Below are positions 47,439-56,336 of a DNA stretch of 64,000 nt, in pieces. Below the pieces are notes generated by a model that saw only the letters and a list, made by a program, of their open reading frames with translations, did not search any database and was not told where the DNA came from. Made by a program: the position numbers and the translations under genes. Within the stretch, counting starts at the first letter, position 1; every line of letters begins with the position of its first letter. Source of the DNA: Micromonospora acroterricola (lineage in GTDB: Bacteria; Actinomycetota; Actinomycetes; Mycobacteriales; Micromonosporaceae). The DNA is taken from NCBI RefSeq assembly GCF_003172955.1, contig NZ_QGKR01000195.1:1-64000 (forward strand). The letters are read 5' to 3'.

Positions 47439-48029
47439 TCAGCCGGTGAGGGCGTCGCCGACCGCCTCGACCAGCTCGTCACGGGCCCGGGCGACCCGGG
47501 AGCGGATGGTGCCCACCGGCACCCCCTCGACAGCGGCGGCCTCGGCGTACGACAGGCCGAGCAGCTGGGTGAGCACGAAGGCGGCCCGCCGCTCGGGGCT
47601 CAGCCGGCGGACCAGGTCGGCGGCGCCGAGCTGCCCGGACGGGTCGGGGTGCGGCCTGTCGGTGTACGCGTTCGCCGCCAGCCGTTCGTCGAGCCGGCGG
47701 CGACGGATCACCGTGCGCAGGTGGTCGGCGCAGGCCCGTCGGGCGATGCCGAGCAGCCAGGTGCGGGCGGTGGAGCGACCCTCGAACGCCGGCAGCGCCC
47801 GGAACGCCCGCAGGTACGTCTCCTGGGTCAGATCGTCGGCGCTGTCCGGGTCGACGAGGGCGGCGGCGAAGCGCCAGACCTCGGCCTGGGTCAGCCGGAC
47901 GAAGGCGGCCTGGGCGGTCGGGTCGCCGTCGCGCGCGGTCAGCGCCCACTCGGTGGCCGGATCCCGGGCGACGTCACCGGTCGGCTCGGCCGGGCCGGCG
48001 GCACCGGTGTCACGCGGGACGGGGATCAC
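47439..48029 (-). CDS. ECF-type sigma factor
   Basis: 196 residues. Region 2 (VWRFAAALVDPDSADDLTQETYLRAFRAL) and region 4 (RAAFVLTQLLGLSYAEAAAVEGVPVGTIRSRVARAR) are clear; region 3 is absent, as in ECF factors. Head of the operon with MauE, DsbA-like and the unknown exported protein, divergent from its likely anti-sigma factor. A TAACCT box eight bases before the GTG fits a leaderless transcript. Trigger unknown; neighbours suggest copper or disulfide stress. Confidence 0.93.
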   Translation of the reverse strand: MIPVPRDTGAAGPAEPTGDVARDPATEWALTARDGDPTAQAAFVRLTQAEVWRFAAALVDPDSADDLTQETYLRAFRALPAFEGRSTARTWLLGIARRACADHLRTVIRRRRLDERLAANAYTDRPHPDPSGQLGAADLVRRLSPERRAAFVLTQLLGLSYAEAAAVEGVPVGTIRSRVARARDELVEAVGDALTG

Positions 48030-48050
48030 GACTAACCAGGTTACGCGGCG

Positions 48051-48103
48051 CCCGACGTGGCGGCGGGGCCCTTCGGCCCCTGGATGTTCTGCGCCACGTC
48101 GGG
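48051..48103. promoter_or_regulatory. 12-bp inverted repeat in the sigma/anti-sigma divergent region
   Basis: CCCGACGTGGCG at 48051-48062 recurs on the other strand at 48092-48103, with a small GGGGCC-CTTC-GGCCCC hairpin between. GGGAAC at 48101-48106, an ECF-like -35 element, points to the anti-sigma gene. The pair could be divergent ECF promoters or an operator. A stable hairpin RNA is the alternative. Confidence 0.6.
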
Positions 48104-48136
48104 AACTTTTCCCCGCCGTGGGCCGACTACCCCGTC

Positions 48137-48772
48137 ATGACTTGCGACCACGTACGCGCGGCGCTGTCGGCACGGCTCGACGGGGAGGACCCGCAGGCGT
48201 CGCCGGCGGTGCTCGACGCGCACACCGCCACCTGCGCCGGCTGCCGTTCCTGGCTGGCCCGCGCCGAGCAGGTGACCCGGCTCGCCCGGGTGCAGCCGGT
48301 GGAGGTGCCCGACCTCACCGCGGCGGTGCTGGCCGCGGTCGCCGCCGACTCCGCCCACCGGAGCCCGGCCGCGATCCGGCGGGCCCGCCGGCAGGTGCTG
48401 CGCGTCGCGGTGGCGGTGGCCGCGGTGGCGCAGCTGGCCATCGCGCTGCCGATCCTGCTCGCCGGGCTGGGCGTGTCCGTGGATTCGCACACCAGCCGGG
48501 AGATGGCCTCGTTCGACGTGGCGCTGGCGGTGGGCTTCGCGCTGGCCGCCTGGCGGCCCGAGCGGGCCCGGGCGTTCCTGCCGGTGGCCCTGGTGCTGGC
48601 GGTCTGCCTGGCCGGCACCAGCGTGGTGGACATCGCCAACTCGACCACCGCGCTCGTGCACGAGGCCGGCCACCTCGCCGCCGTGGTCCAGGCCGGGCTG
48701 CTGTGGGCGTTGGGCCGCACGGGCGGGGACGACCGGCCGCTCACGCCGGCGCTGGCGGCAGGACGCGGGTGA
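48137..48772 (+). CDS. Zinc-finger (zf-HC2) anti-sigma factor
   Basis: 211 residues. N-terminal zinc anti-sigma motif C3...H29-x3-C33-x2-C36 (DAHTATCAGC), then about five hydrophobic helices from residue 87 on. It should hold the adjacent sigma factor at the membrane and release it on thiol or metal stress. HxxxCxxC proteins of this kind are often redox sensitive. It is followed by copCD after about 55 bases. Confidence 0.9.
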   Translation: MTCDHVRAALSARLDGEDPQASPAVLDAHTATCAGCRSWLARAEQVTRLARVQPVEVPDLTAAVLAAVAADSAHRSPAAIRRARRQVLRVAVAVAAVAQLAIALPILLAGLGVSVDSHTSREMASFDVALAVGFALAAWRPERARAFLPVALVLAVCLAGTSVVDIANSTTALVHEAGHLAAVVQAGLLWALGRTGGDDRPLTPALAAGRG

Positions 48773-48828
48773 GTGGCCCGGCTGACTCGGGTAGCCGAGA
48801 TCGACTCCGGTCGGCGAGCATGGCGGGC

Positions 48829-50490
48829 ATGACTGTCGCCCCCCGCCGCTGGCTGGCCCGGCTCGCCGCCACCGCCGGTCTCCTGGTCACTGTCGTCGCA
48901 CTGCTGATCGCCCCCGCCACTCCCGCCAGCGCCCACGCGGTGCTGGAGAGCAGCAGCCCCGCCGCCTCGGCGGTGGTGCCGAGCGGCCCGGCCGACGTGG
49001 TCCTCACGTTCAGCGAGTCGGTCCGCAAGGTCCCCGGCAAGATCCGAGTCATCGCTCCGGACGGCTCCCGGGCCGACCGGGGCGAGCCGTCCTTTGACGG
49101 CCGCGTGGTGTCCATCCCGGTCGACCCGGCCGGGAATCGCGGCACCTACCTGGTCAGCTTCCGGGTGATCTCCGCCGACAGCCATCCGGTCTCCGGCGCG
49201 TTCACCTACTCCGTGGGCGCCCCCTCGGCGCCGCCGGTCGACTCCGGCGACGACAGCCGGGCCAACCCGGTGGTGGGCAACGCGGTGAAGGTGGCCCGCT
49301 TCCTCGGCTACGCCGGCCTGGTGCTGCTGGTCGGGCCGGCGCTGGTGCTCGCCGCGCTGTGGCCGCGCCGGCTGTCCCGGCGCGGGCCGACCCGGCTGGC
49401 CTGGACCGGCCTCGGCCTGGTGGTCGTCGCCACCCTCGCCGACCTGTGGCTGCAGGTGCCCTACACCGCCGGCGGCGGCCTCTTCGAGGTGACCGGCGAG
49501 GGGTTCGGCAGCGTGGTGGGCAGCGCCTTCGGCGCCGCCCACCTGGTCCGGCTCGGCCTGCTGGCCGCCGCGGCGTTCCTGCTCCGGCCGATGCTGGCCC
49601 GGCCGTCGGGCCGCGCCGACGCGATCATCCTGGCCGTGCTCGGCGGGGCCGCCCTGCTGACCTGGCCGCTCGCCGGGCACCCGGCGGCCTCCCCGGCGCC
49701 GGCGGTCTCGGTCGTGGTCGACGCCGTCCACCTGGGCAGCATGGCCGTCTGGCTGGGCGGCCTGCTGATGCTCGCGGGCTTCCTGCTGCGCCAGGCCGAC
49801 GAGCGGGAGCTGGGCGCGATCCTGCCGATCTGGTCGCGGTGGGCGGCGCTCGCCGTCGCGGCGCTGCTGCTCGCCGGCACCGTCCAGGCGCTGATCGAGG
49901 TGGCCACCCTGGACGCCCTGGTCACCACCACGTACGGGCGGCTGCTGCTGGCCAAGATCGGGCTGTTCGCGCTGGTGATCGCGGTGGCCGCGTACTCCCG
50001 GCACCTGGTGCGCCGACGCACGGCGGCGCAGCGGCCGGTGCCGGTGCGCCGGGCCGTCCTGGTGGAGCTGGCCGTCACCGTGGTCGTGCTGGGCCTGTCC
50101 GCGACGCTGGTCCAGACCACGCCCGCGCGGACCGCCGTCGCCGAGCCGTCCGGCACCCAGGCCCGTCTCTTCACGGCCACCCTCGCCAGCCCGCTCTACT
50201 CCCTGCGGGTCGAGCTGGACCCGGCCGAGCGGGGCAACAACTCGATCCACCTGTACGCGTACACCAAGGACGACCAGTCGCAGCCGCAGCCGGTGGCGGA
50301 GTGGCGGGCGACCGCCGCGCTGCCCTCGGCCGGGATCGAGCCGATCGAGGTCCCGCTGCTGCCGCTGACGGACAGCCACGCGTACGGCGACGTCAGTCTG
50401 CCGGCCGCCGGCGACTGGCAACTGCAGATCACCGTCCGCACGTCCGACATCGACCAGGCCACGGTGACCGCCACCGTGCCCATCCGTTAG
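48829..50490 (+). CDS. CopC-CopD fusion, copper uptake/resistance protein
   Basis: 553 residues. Signal peptide ending TPASA-HAVLES, so His36 becomes the N-terminus, as in the CopC Cu(II) site; DSHPVSGAFTYSV is the second CopC copper motif. From about 150 on comes CopD with roughly eight helices (GYAGLVLLVGPALVLA, VVDAVHLGSMAVWLGGLLMLAG with the conserved His), and a C-terminal extracellular beta domain (about 440-553). ATG 48829 or an ATG three codons earlier. Delivers copper across the membrane. Confidence 0.93.
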   Translation: MTVAPRRWLARLAATAGLLVTVVALLIAPATPASAHAVLESSSPAASAVVPSGPADVVLTFSESVRKVPGKIRVIAPDGSRADRGEPSFDGRVVSIPVDPAGNRGTYLVSFRVISADSHPVSGAFTYSVGAPSAPPVDSGDDSRANPVVGNAVKVARFLGYAGLVLLVGPALVLAALWPRRLSRRGPTRLAWTGLGLVVVATLADLWLQVPYTAGGGLFEVTGEGFGSVVGSAFGAAHLVRLGLLAAAAFLLRPMLARPSGRADAIILAVLGGAALLTWPLAGHPAASPAPAVSVVVDAVHLGSMAVWLGGLLMLAGFLLRQADERELGAILPIWSRWAALAVAALLLAGTVQALIEVATLDALVTTTYGRLLLAKIGLFALVIAVAAYSRHLVRRRTAAQRPVPVRRAVLVELAVTVVVLGLSATLVQTTPARTAVAEPSGTQARLFTATLASPLYSLRVELDPAERGNNSIHLYAYTKDDQSQPQPVAEWRATAALPSAGIEPIEVPLLPLTDSHAYGDVSLPAAGDWQLQITVRTSDIDQATVTATVPIR

Positions 50491-50506
50491 AGAGGTTCGT
50501 GAATCC

Positions 50507-51241
50507 ATGACCCGTATCCGGCGCACCGCAACCGCCGCTGCCGCCCTGGCGTTCACCGCCGTCGCCACCGCCGTGCTCGGCTTCGCCGGACCGGCGTCCG
50601 CCCACGTCACCGTGAACCCGAAGGAGGCGACCCAGGGCGGCTACGGGCGGTTCGCGTTCCGGGTGCCGAACGAGAGCGACAGCGCGTCGACCACCAAGCT
50701 GGAGGTGGTGCTGCCGGAGAACGCCCCGGTCGGTTCGGTGTCCACCATGCCGGTGCCCGGGTGGACGGTGGCCGTGGAGAAGCGCAAGGTCGACCCGCCG
50801 ATCGAGGTGCACGGCAGTCAGCTCACCGAGGCGGTCTCCAAGCTGACCTGGACCGCGACCGGCGACGCCGCGGTCAAGCCCGGCCAGTTCCAGGAGTTCC
50901 CCGTCTCGATGGGTCCGCTGCCGAAGGTCGACACGATGGTCTTCAAGACCCTGCAGACCTACTCGGACGGCAACGTGGTGCGCTGGATCGAGGAGCCGAC
51001 GGCTGGCGGTGCGGAGCCGGAGAAGCCCGCGCCGGTGCTGGCTCTGACCGCGGCGGCGCCGTCGGCGTCCGCCGCCCCGGCCGCGGCGGCCGTCGCCGCG
51101 ACCGACGACGATGACGACGACGAGGGCGAGGGGACCGCGGTCGGCCTCGGCATCGCCGGTCTGGTCGCCGGCCTCGCCGGACTGGCGCTGGGTGGGCTGG
51201 CGTTCGCCCGGACCCGCCGGGAGCCGGTCGCCAAGTCCTGA
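50507..51241 (+). CDS. YcnI-like (DUF1775) copper-binding membrane protein
   Basis: 244 residues. Signal peptide ending PASA-HVTVNP; the exposed N-terminal His plus Trp/Glu residues (VVRWIEEP) form the Cu(II) site known from Bacillus YcnI. Beta-rich domain to about 165, Ala/Pro and Asp/Glu-rich linker (DDDDDDEGEG) and C-terminal helix GIAGLVAGLAGLALGGLAF as anchor. Sixteen bases after copCD, so one transcript. Confidence 0.93.
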   Translation: MTRIRRTATAAAALAFTAVATAVLGFAGPASAHVTVNPKEATQGGYGRFAFRVPNESDSASTTKLEVVLPENAPVGSVSTMPVPGWTVAVEKRKVDPPIEVHGSQLTEAVSKLTWTATGDAAVKPGQFQEFPVSMGPLPKVDTMVFKTLQTYSDGNVVRWIEEPTAGGAEPEKPAPVLALTAAAPSASAAPAAAAVAATDDDDDDEGEGTAVGLGIAGLVAGLAGLALGGLAFARTRREPVAKS

Positions 51242-51253
51242 CCCCGCCGCACC

Positions 51254-51286
51254 CGCTGGCCCGCCGGAGCATCCGGCGGGCCAGCG
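51254..51286 (+). terminator. Terminator hairpin after the YcnI gene
   Basis: 15-bp stem CGCTGGCCCGCCGGA (51254-51268) with its complement at 51272-51286 and a three-base loop, 12 bases after the stop codon. Confidence 0.75.
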
Positions 51287-51383
51287 TGCTTTCCGGGTCC
51301 AGACCGACGGTGCTGCGGATATCCCCTGATCAGACGGTGTACGTCGGTAAGGTCGGCCGGGTATCTGGCTACGGAGGGGGACG

Positions 51384-52487
51384 GTGCGAATGCGTTTCGT
51401 GCGGGCGATCGCCGGAGTGCTGCTGTTGGTCATCGGGATTCCGGCGCTGCTCGCCGGTGGCGCGCTCTGGCTGGTGACCCGGCACGCCGACCCCGGGGGG
51501 ACCTTCGCCGCCCGGTTCGAGACGGTCCGCACGCCCGGCCACGCGGTCGTGGTCACCGACCTCGAACGGCTGCTGCGCCAGGAGGTGCCGTTCGCGCGTA
51601 CCGCGCAGACCCGGTTGCGGGTGGACGCCCGTACGCCGGACGGCCCGGCCTTCGTGGGGCTGGCGCCCACCGCCGAGGTGCACCGCTGGCTGGAGCCGGT
51701 GCCGCACGCCTCGGTCCGCCGGGTGGCGCTGGCGCGGGGTCCGCTGCCGGTCCGGCTGGACGCTGCCGGTCCGGCCGCCCCGCCCGCCGCCGCGGCGGTC
51801 ACCCCGCTGGGCCGCCCGTTCTGGGTACGCGAGGGGATCGGCTCGCTGGAGTGGAGCGTCGACGAGCTGGCCGGCGAGCCGATGAGCCTGGTGGTGATGC
51901 GGCCGGACGGCGGTGCCGACCTGGCGCTGGACCTGCGCGCCGAGTTGCGGGCGGGCTGGACGGCCCCGGCCACCTGGGGGCTGCTGGCGTTGGGAGTGCT
52001 GCTGGTGGTGGGCGCGGTGCTGCTCCTGCTGCGCCCGACCCGCCCGCGCGAGGTGGTCTTCGTGGTCGAGCCGGACCAGGTGCCGGTGCTCGCCGGCCGG
52101 CTCGGGGTGACGTCGTTGACCGGACTGGGCGCCCCGCCCGCCCGGGACGCCACACCGGCACGGTCGCTGCCGGCCGGGCGGCAGCTCACACCGGTCGGCT
52201 CCGGCGGGGGCGGGCGTGCCCGCCCGGCGATCGGCGCCGAACCGGCCCGGCCCGCCACGCTCGCCGACCTGGAGGAGTCGCCCCGGCCGGCCACGCTCGC
52301 CGACCTGGAGGAGTCGGCCCGGTCGCCCCGACCGCCGGAGGTGACGCTGAGCCTGGCCTGGCCGCCCGCCAGCCCGGAACCAACCGCGCGGCCGGTGACG
52401 GTGGACGGAACGGCGAGCGGCCCCCCGCGCTGCCGACGCGGAGGGCCACCCTCACCGGGGGATCGGTGCTACCCGAGCGACGCTTGA
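51384..52487 (+). CDS. Hypothetical two-helix membrane protein with duplicated 12-residue motif
   Basis: 367 residues, function not recognised. Helix 1 about 8-31, extracellular domain about 32-190 (WLVTRHADPGGTFAARFETV), helix 2 about 197-216 (ATWGLLALGVLLVVGAVLLLL), cytoplasmic tail. The tail contains the tandem repeat RPATLADLEES(P/A)R. The last 30 residues are Pro/Arg/Gly-rich and Cys-containing and look unstructured. GGAGGGGG precedes GTG 51384 by six bases. It is convergent with the GT87 gene, 16 bases apart. Confidence 0.72.
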   Translation: MRMRFVRAIAGVLLLVIGIPALLAGGALWLVTRHADPGGTFAARFETVRTPGHAVVVTDLERLLRQEVPFARTAQTRLRVDARTPDGPAFVGLAPTAEVHRWLEPVPHASVRRVALARGPLPVRLDAAGPAAPPAAAAVTPLGRPFWVREGIGSLEWSVDELAGEPMSLVVMRPDGGADLALDLRAELRAGWTAPATWGLLALGVLLVVGAVLLLLRPTRPREVVFVVEPDQVPVLAGRLGVTSLTGLGAPPARDATPARSLPAGRQLTPVGSGGGGRARPAIGAEPARPATLADLEESPRPATLADLEESARSPRPPEVTLSLAWPPASPEPTARPVTVDGTASGPPRCRRGGPPSPGDRCYPSDA

Positions 52488-52503
52488 GGTAGGTGAGACC
52501 AGA

Positions 52504-53787
52504 TTAGCGCCGATGGTGGCTAGTGGGGAGGTCTGTCCATTTGGTGCGACTTTTCCACTCGGCGGCCGACCGGACCGGCAGGGTCGCCAGCAGCAGCAGG
52601 CTGAGCAGCACGTAACCGTTGCGGAGCACGAAGTCCACCGGGTCGTCGGTGCGGACCGGGGCCACGCCCCAGTCGTGGAACGACACGACGCCGTAGATGC
52701 TGACGGCCGCGGTGCCCACCGCGAGCCCGGCCAGCCACCGCCGCCGGCGCGCCTCCTCGGGGCGGCCCGCGCTCAACGCCGCGTCCGCGAGCAACACCAC
52801 CGCCGGCACGAACCAGTAGATGTGGTGCGTCCAGGTGATCGGGCTGACCAGGGCGCCGACCAGACCGGTCAGGGTGAGGCCGGTCAGCGCGTCACCGGCC
52901 CGGGCGGCACGGGCGGCCCGCCACAGCCCGTACGCGGCCACCACGGCGACCAGCAGCAACCAGAGCAGCCGGTCCGGCTTCTCCGGCGCGCTGAACCGGC
53001 TGAGCAGACCGAACAGCGACTGGTTGCCGGTGTAGTCGGTGCGGCCCACCCGGTCGGTGGCCCACAGCTCGTGCGTCCAGAAGCGCCACGAGTCACCGGG
53101 CGCGACCGCCGCCGCGAGCAGGGTCGCCGCCGCCGCGGTCGCGCTCGCCACCGCTGCGGCCCGCCACCGCCGGGTCGCCAGCAGGTACACGATGAAGATG
53201 CCGGGGAAGAGCTTGAGCGCGGTCGCCAGCCCGATGCCGACCCCGGCCCAGCGCCGCGCCTGCGGCACGGCGAACAGCAGGTCGGCCAGGATCAGCACGA
53301 CCAGCAGCATGTTGATCTGCCCGAAGGTGATCGTCTCGCGGGTGCTCTCCACCCCCAGCACCAGCAGCACGGCCACCGTCAGCGTGAACGTGCGCGGCAG
53401 GTTGTGCCGGGCGATCACCGGCGTCAACAGCCACCGGGTGGTCACCACCACGGCCAGCACGGTGAGCACCGTGAAGATCGTCACGGTGGCGCCGAGCCGG
53501 ATCAGCCCGAACGGCCAGAGCAGCAGCGCGCTGAACGGCGGGTAGGTGAAGTACAGCTCGCCCTGCACGCGGTCCGGTTGGACGTAGTCGTAGAGCGGGT
53601 TGCCCGCCGTCCACCAGTCCATCGCGGACATGTAGATCTTCAGGTCGAAGAAGTTGTGCACCAGGCCGGGCAGGTAGAGCGCCGGCAGGACGGCGATCAG
53701 CGCCACCACCGCGACGAGTCGACGGACCGTACGGCCGCCGGGGTCGTCGTCGGTGACGGCGGGCGGTGCGACGGGTTCGGCTGGCAC
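52504..53787 (-). CDS. GT87 (DUF2029) polyprenol-phosphate-mannose-type mannosyltransferase
   Basis: 427 residues and about ten helices. GT-C fold with the catalytic Asp in LVHNFFDLKIYMSAMDWW after helix 1 and PLYDYVQ; YPPFSALLLWPFG, SRETITFGQINMLLV-like segment TFGQINM, and TWTHHIYWFVPA are typical of PimE and related alpha-1,2-mannosyltransferases. It probably acts on lipid or wall mannosides. TAGGGT lies six bases before the GTG start. Confidence 0.87.
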   Translation of the reverse strand: MPAEPVAPPAVTDDDPGGRTVRRLVAVVALIAVLPALYLPGLVHNFFDLKIYMSAMDWWTAGNPLYDYVQPDRVQGELYFTYPPFSALLLWPFGLIRLGATVTIFTVLTVLAVVVTTRWLLTPVIARHNLPRTFTLTVAVLLVLGVESTRETITFGQINMLLVVLILADLLFAVPQARRWAGVGIGLATALKLFPGIFIVYLLATRRWRAAAVASATAAAATLLAAAVAPGDSWRFWTHELWATDRVGRTDYTGNQSLFGLLSRFSAPEKPDRLLWLLLVAVVAAYGLWRAARAARAGDALTGLTLTGLVGALVSPITWTHHIYWFVPAVVLLADAALSAGRPEEARRRRWLAGLAVGTAAVSIYGVVSFHDWGVAPVRTDDPVDFVLRNGYVLLSLLLLATLPVRSAAEWKSRTKWTDLPTSHHRR

Positions 53788-53859
53788 CCCGAAACCCTAG
53801 CGGGCCGCTCGGTCGAGAGCGCGCAGCCGCGGGTCATGGGCTGCGCGTAGGCTGTCCCG

Positions 53860-54450
53860 GTGGCTGATCTCCTCGTCTGGATCGACTGTGAGATGACCGG
53901 GTTGGACCTCGGCAGGGACAAGCTGATCGAGGTTGCGGCACTGGTCACCGATCCCGACCTCAACGTGCTGGGTGACGGTGTCGACGTGGTGATCCACGCC
54001 GACGAGGCCGCGCTGGAGGCGATGCCGGAGATCGTCCGGACGATGCACGCCAAGTCCGGCCTCACCGAGGAGGTGCGCCGCTCGCCGGTGACCCTGGCCG
54101 AGGCCGAGGACCGTGTTCTGGAGTACGTCAGCAGCTTCGTCAAGGATCCGCGTACCGCGCCGCTGTGCGGCAACTCGATCGCCACCGACCGGGGCTTCAT
54201 CGCCCGGGACATGCCCCGCCTCGACGCGCACCTGCACTACCGGATGATCGACGTGTCGTCGATCAAGGAGCTGTGCCGCCGCTGGTACCCCCGTGTGTAC
54301 TTCGGCCAGCCGCAGAAGGGCCTGGCGCACCGCGCGCTGGCCGACATCCGGGAGAGCATCCGGGAGTTGGAGTACTACCGGCGGACGGTCTTCGTGCCGC
54401 TGCCCGGCCCCGACGTGGAAACCGCGAAGGGCATCGCCGCCGACCTCTGA
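53860..54450 (+). CDS. orn: Oligoribonuclease
   Basis: 196 residues. DEDDh 3'-5' exonuclease that finishes degradation of 2-5 nt RNAs and pGpG. Motifs: [12 protein letters not shown] (DxE), [11 protein letters not shown] (D), [12 protein letters not shown] and H-A-L-A-D-I ([15 protein letters not shown]). TAGGCT six bases before GTG 53860 supports a leaderless start. Confidence 0.97.
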   Translation: MADLLVWIDCEMTGLDLGRDKLIEVAALVTDPDLNVLGDGVDVVIHADEAALEAMPEIVRTMHAKSGLTEEVRRSPVTLAEAEDRVLEYVSSFVKDPRTAPLCGNSIATDRGFIARDMPRLDAHLHYRMIDVSSIKELCRRWYPRVYFGQPQKGLAHRALADIRESIRELEYYRRTVFVPLPGPDVETAKGIAADL

Positions 54451-54596
54451 CCCCTGGTGCGCGTCAGGGCACGTCCTGGCAGCGGTCACGGTGCGAGCGG
54501 GTGGGGCGCGGCAACCCGCTGGACGCGGTAAGCCGGGGTGTGGCTATTATTGGTCCGCACCCCGCCCGGGGCTATCGACCGGGCGACGGCGGCATG

Positions 54597-54672
54597 GTGG
54601 CTGTAGCTCAGTTGGCAGAGCACCGGGTTGTGGTCCCGGTTGTCGTGGGTTCAATTCCCATCAGTCACCCCA
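54597..54672 (+). tRNA. tRNA-His (GUG anticodon)
   Basis: Acceptor GTGGCTG pairs with CAGTCAC; anticodon stem CCGGG with loop TTGTGGT; T-loop GGGTTCAATTCCC; CCA is encoded at 54670-54672. The G at 54596 can supply the histidine-specific G-1 opposite C73. Confidence 0.97.
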
Positions 54673-54680
54673 GCCAGTGG

Positions 54681-54713
54681 ACGGCAGGCCCCCTCAGTGA
54701 GGGGGCCTGCCGT
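54681..54713 (+). terminator. Terminator after tRNA-His
   Basis: ACGGCAGGCCCCCTCA (54681-54696) pairs with its complement at 54698-54713, followed by CGTTTGT. Confidence 0.8.
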
Positions 54714-54751
54714 CGTTTGTGGGTGAACCGTGATCGAGGGCGGCGCATGGA

Positions 54752-54777
54752 GACGCCCCCTCCGTGGAGGGGGCGTC
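54752..54777 (-). terminator. Terminator of the first L,D-transpeptidase gene
   Basis: GACGCCCCCTCC (54752-54763) pairs with its complement at 54766-54777, 16 bases beyond the minus-strand stop codon. Confidence 0.7.
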
Positions 54778-54793
54778 GGTTGGTGCGGGATGC

Positions 54794-56080
54794 TCAGGCG
54801 GTCGGTGTGGGAGTCGGGGTGCCGGCGTCCGGGGTGGGCGTGGCGTCCGGGTCGGCCGGCGGCTCGTACGGCAGGGCGCTGCCCTTGACGTACTCGTCCC
54901 AGCTCATGTTCCAGTCGGTCCAGCCGTTGCCGTTCTGGAGCTTGCGCTCGGTGCCCTTGACGGTGATCGGGTCGCCGATCTGGGTGTTCTTGAAGAGCCA
55001 GTCGCCGTTGGCCATCGACACGTTCACGCAGCCGTGCGACACGTTCGTGGTGCCCTGCTGCCCCTCGGACCAGGGTGCGGCGTGGATGAACTCCCCGCCC
55101 CAGGTGAGCCGCTGGGCGAAGTCAATCTTGGTGCGGTAGCCCTCCTCCGGGCCCAGCTCCTCCATGGTGTCGAAGACCGTCTTGCGCAGCTTCTCGATCA
55201 CCACCATGGTGCCGCTGGACGAGGGGGTGCTCTTCTTGCCCAGGCTGACCGGGATGGTCTTGACCACCGCGCCGTTCCGGGTCACCGTCATCCGCTTGGT
55301 CCTGTTGTCCACCGTCATGATCACCGCCGCGCCGATCTTGACGTCCACGGAGAGGTCGGCGCGGCCGTACCAGCCGTCGCCCAGCGGCAGGCCGCCTGCC
55401 TGCACCCGGTAGGAGACCTTGCTGTTGGCCTTCCAGAACTCCTTCGGCCGGTACCGGATCTCGGTGGGGCTCACCCAGTGCCAGATGCCCGCCTGGGCCG
55501 GCGCCGAGGTCACCGTCATCCGGCGTTGCACGTCGTCGCGGTAGTCCTCCGGAATGGCCCGGCTGAACTTCACGATCAGCGGCATCCCGACCCCGACGAC
55601 CTGGTTGTCGCCGAGGAAGCTGCTCACCCGCACCTGCTTGCCCGGCTTGGCCATCGTGGTGAAGGTGCTGGTCGCGGTGGCGGGACGGCCGTCGTCACCG
55701 GTGGCGGTCACCGTGGCGGTGTAGCTCGTGCCGTACTCCAGTGCGCCGGCCGGCAGCCAGGTCTTGCCGTCCGCGGCGAGCTTGCCCTCGACCGCCTTGC
55801 CGCCCGCGTCCTTGAGCTCGACGGCGGTCTCCACGGCGTCCTTCGTGGTGAAGGTGATGCCCGTGGACGCCGGTACGTCCTTGGCGTCGGTCGCCGGTTC
55901 GCTGATGGTCGCCGCCGCCTTCGGCGCCTGGCTCTCGCCGCCGCCCTGCCACGAGGACGGCTTACCGCCGTCGCTGTCCGTGCAGGCGGAGGTGAAGGCC
56001 AGCGCCACGGCGAGAAGCCCCGCCGCGAACACGCGGCGTCGCCCACCGGGCCGGATCAACTGGTCCTGGCTAGCTCGCAT
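54794..56080 (-). CDS. L,D-transpeptidase lipoprotein (Ig-like domains plus YkuD)
   Basis: 428 residues. Lipobox FTSAC (lipid Cys33), two Ig-like domains (about 55-145 and 150-260), and the YkuD domain with SHGCVNVS catalytic Cys and VSLGKKSTPSSSGTM. Makes 3-3 cross-links in peptidoglycan. C-terminal Pro/Thr/Asp tail of 30 residues after the catalytic domain. ATG 56080 has GAGGG just upstream; a start 11 codons earlier is not supported. Paralogue of the next gene. Confidence 0.94.
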   Translation of the reverse strand: MRASQDQLIRPGGRRRVFAAGLLAVALAFTSACTDSDGGKPSSWQGGGESQAPKAAATISEPATDAKDVPASTGITFTTKDAVETAVELKDAGGKAVEGKLAADGKTWLPAGALEYGTSYTATVTATGDDGRPATATSTFTTMAKPGKQVRVSSFLGDNQVVGVGMPLIVKFSRAIPEDYRDDVQRRMTVTSAPAQAGIWHWVSPTEIRYRPKEFWKANSKVSYRVQAGGLPLGDGWYGRADLSVDVKIGAAVIMTVDNRTKRMTVTRNGAVVKTIPVSLGKKSTPSSSGTMVVIEKLRKTVFDTMEELGPEEGYRTKIDFAQRLTWGGEFIHAAPWSEGQQGTTNVSHGCVNVSMANGDWLFKNTQIGDPITVKGTERKLQNGNGWTDWNMSWDEYVKGSALPYEPPADPDATPTPDAGTPTPTPTA

Positions 56081-56288
56081 GATTCCCTCACAGTCGCGTG
56101 GTCCCTGACCCATCGTCTCCTACTGACGCACCAGGAACGGCCCCGGTTGCCGAGGGTGAACCGGAACACGCCGACGATGATGCCGGAAAATTGCTAGAAT
56201 CCGGCGATTCGTGAGCCTGGCTCGTCTCCGTGCCGGGACTGAGGGGTCGCCGCGGGCGTCGTCGCACCGCGGGCAGAGCAAAGAGTAC

Positions 56289-56322
56289 GCGCCGGCCCGC
56301 GCCGTCGCACGGGCCGGCGCGG
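56289..56322 (-). terminator. Terminator of the second L,D-transpeptidase gene
   Basis: CGCGCCGGCCCG (56289-56300) pairs with its complement at 56311-56322, ten-base loop, 15 bases beyond the minus-strand stop. The rest of 56081-56336 shows nothing else clear. Confidence 0.7.
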
Positions 56323-56336
56323 ACCGCCGAAAGCGC

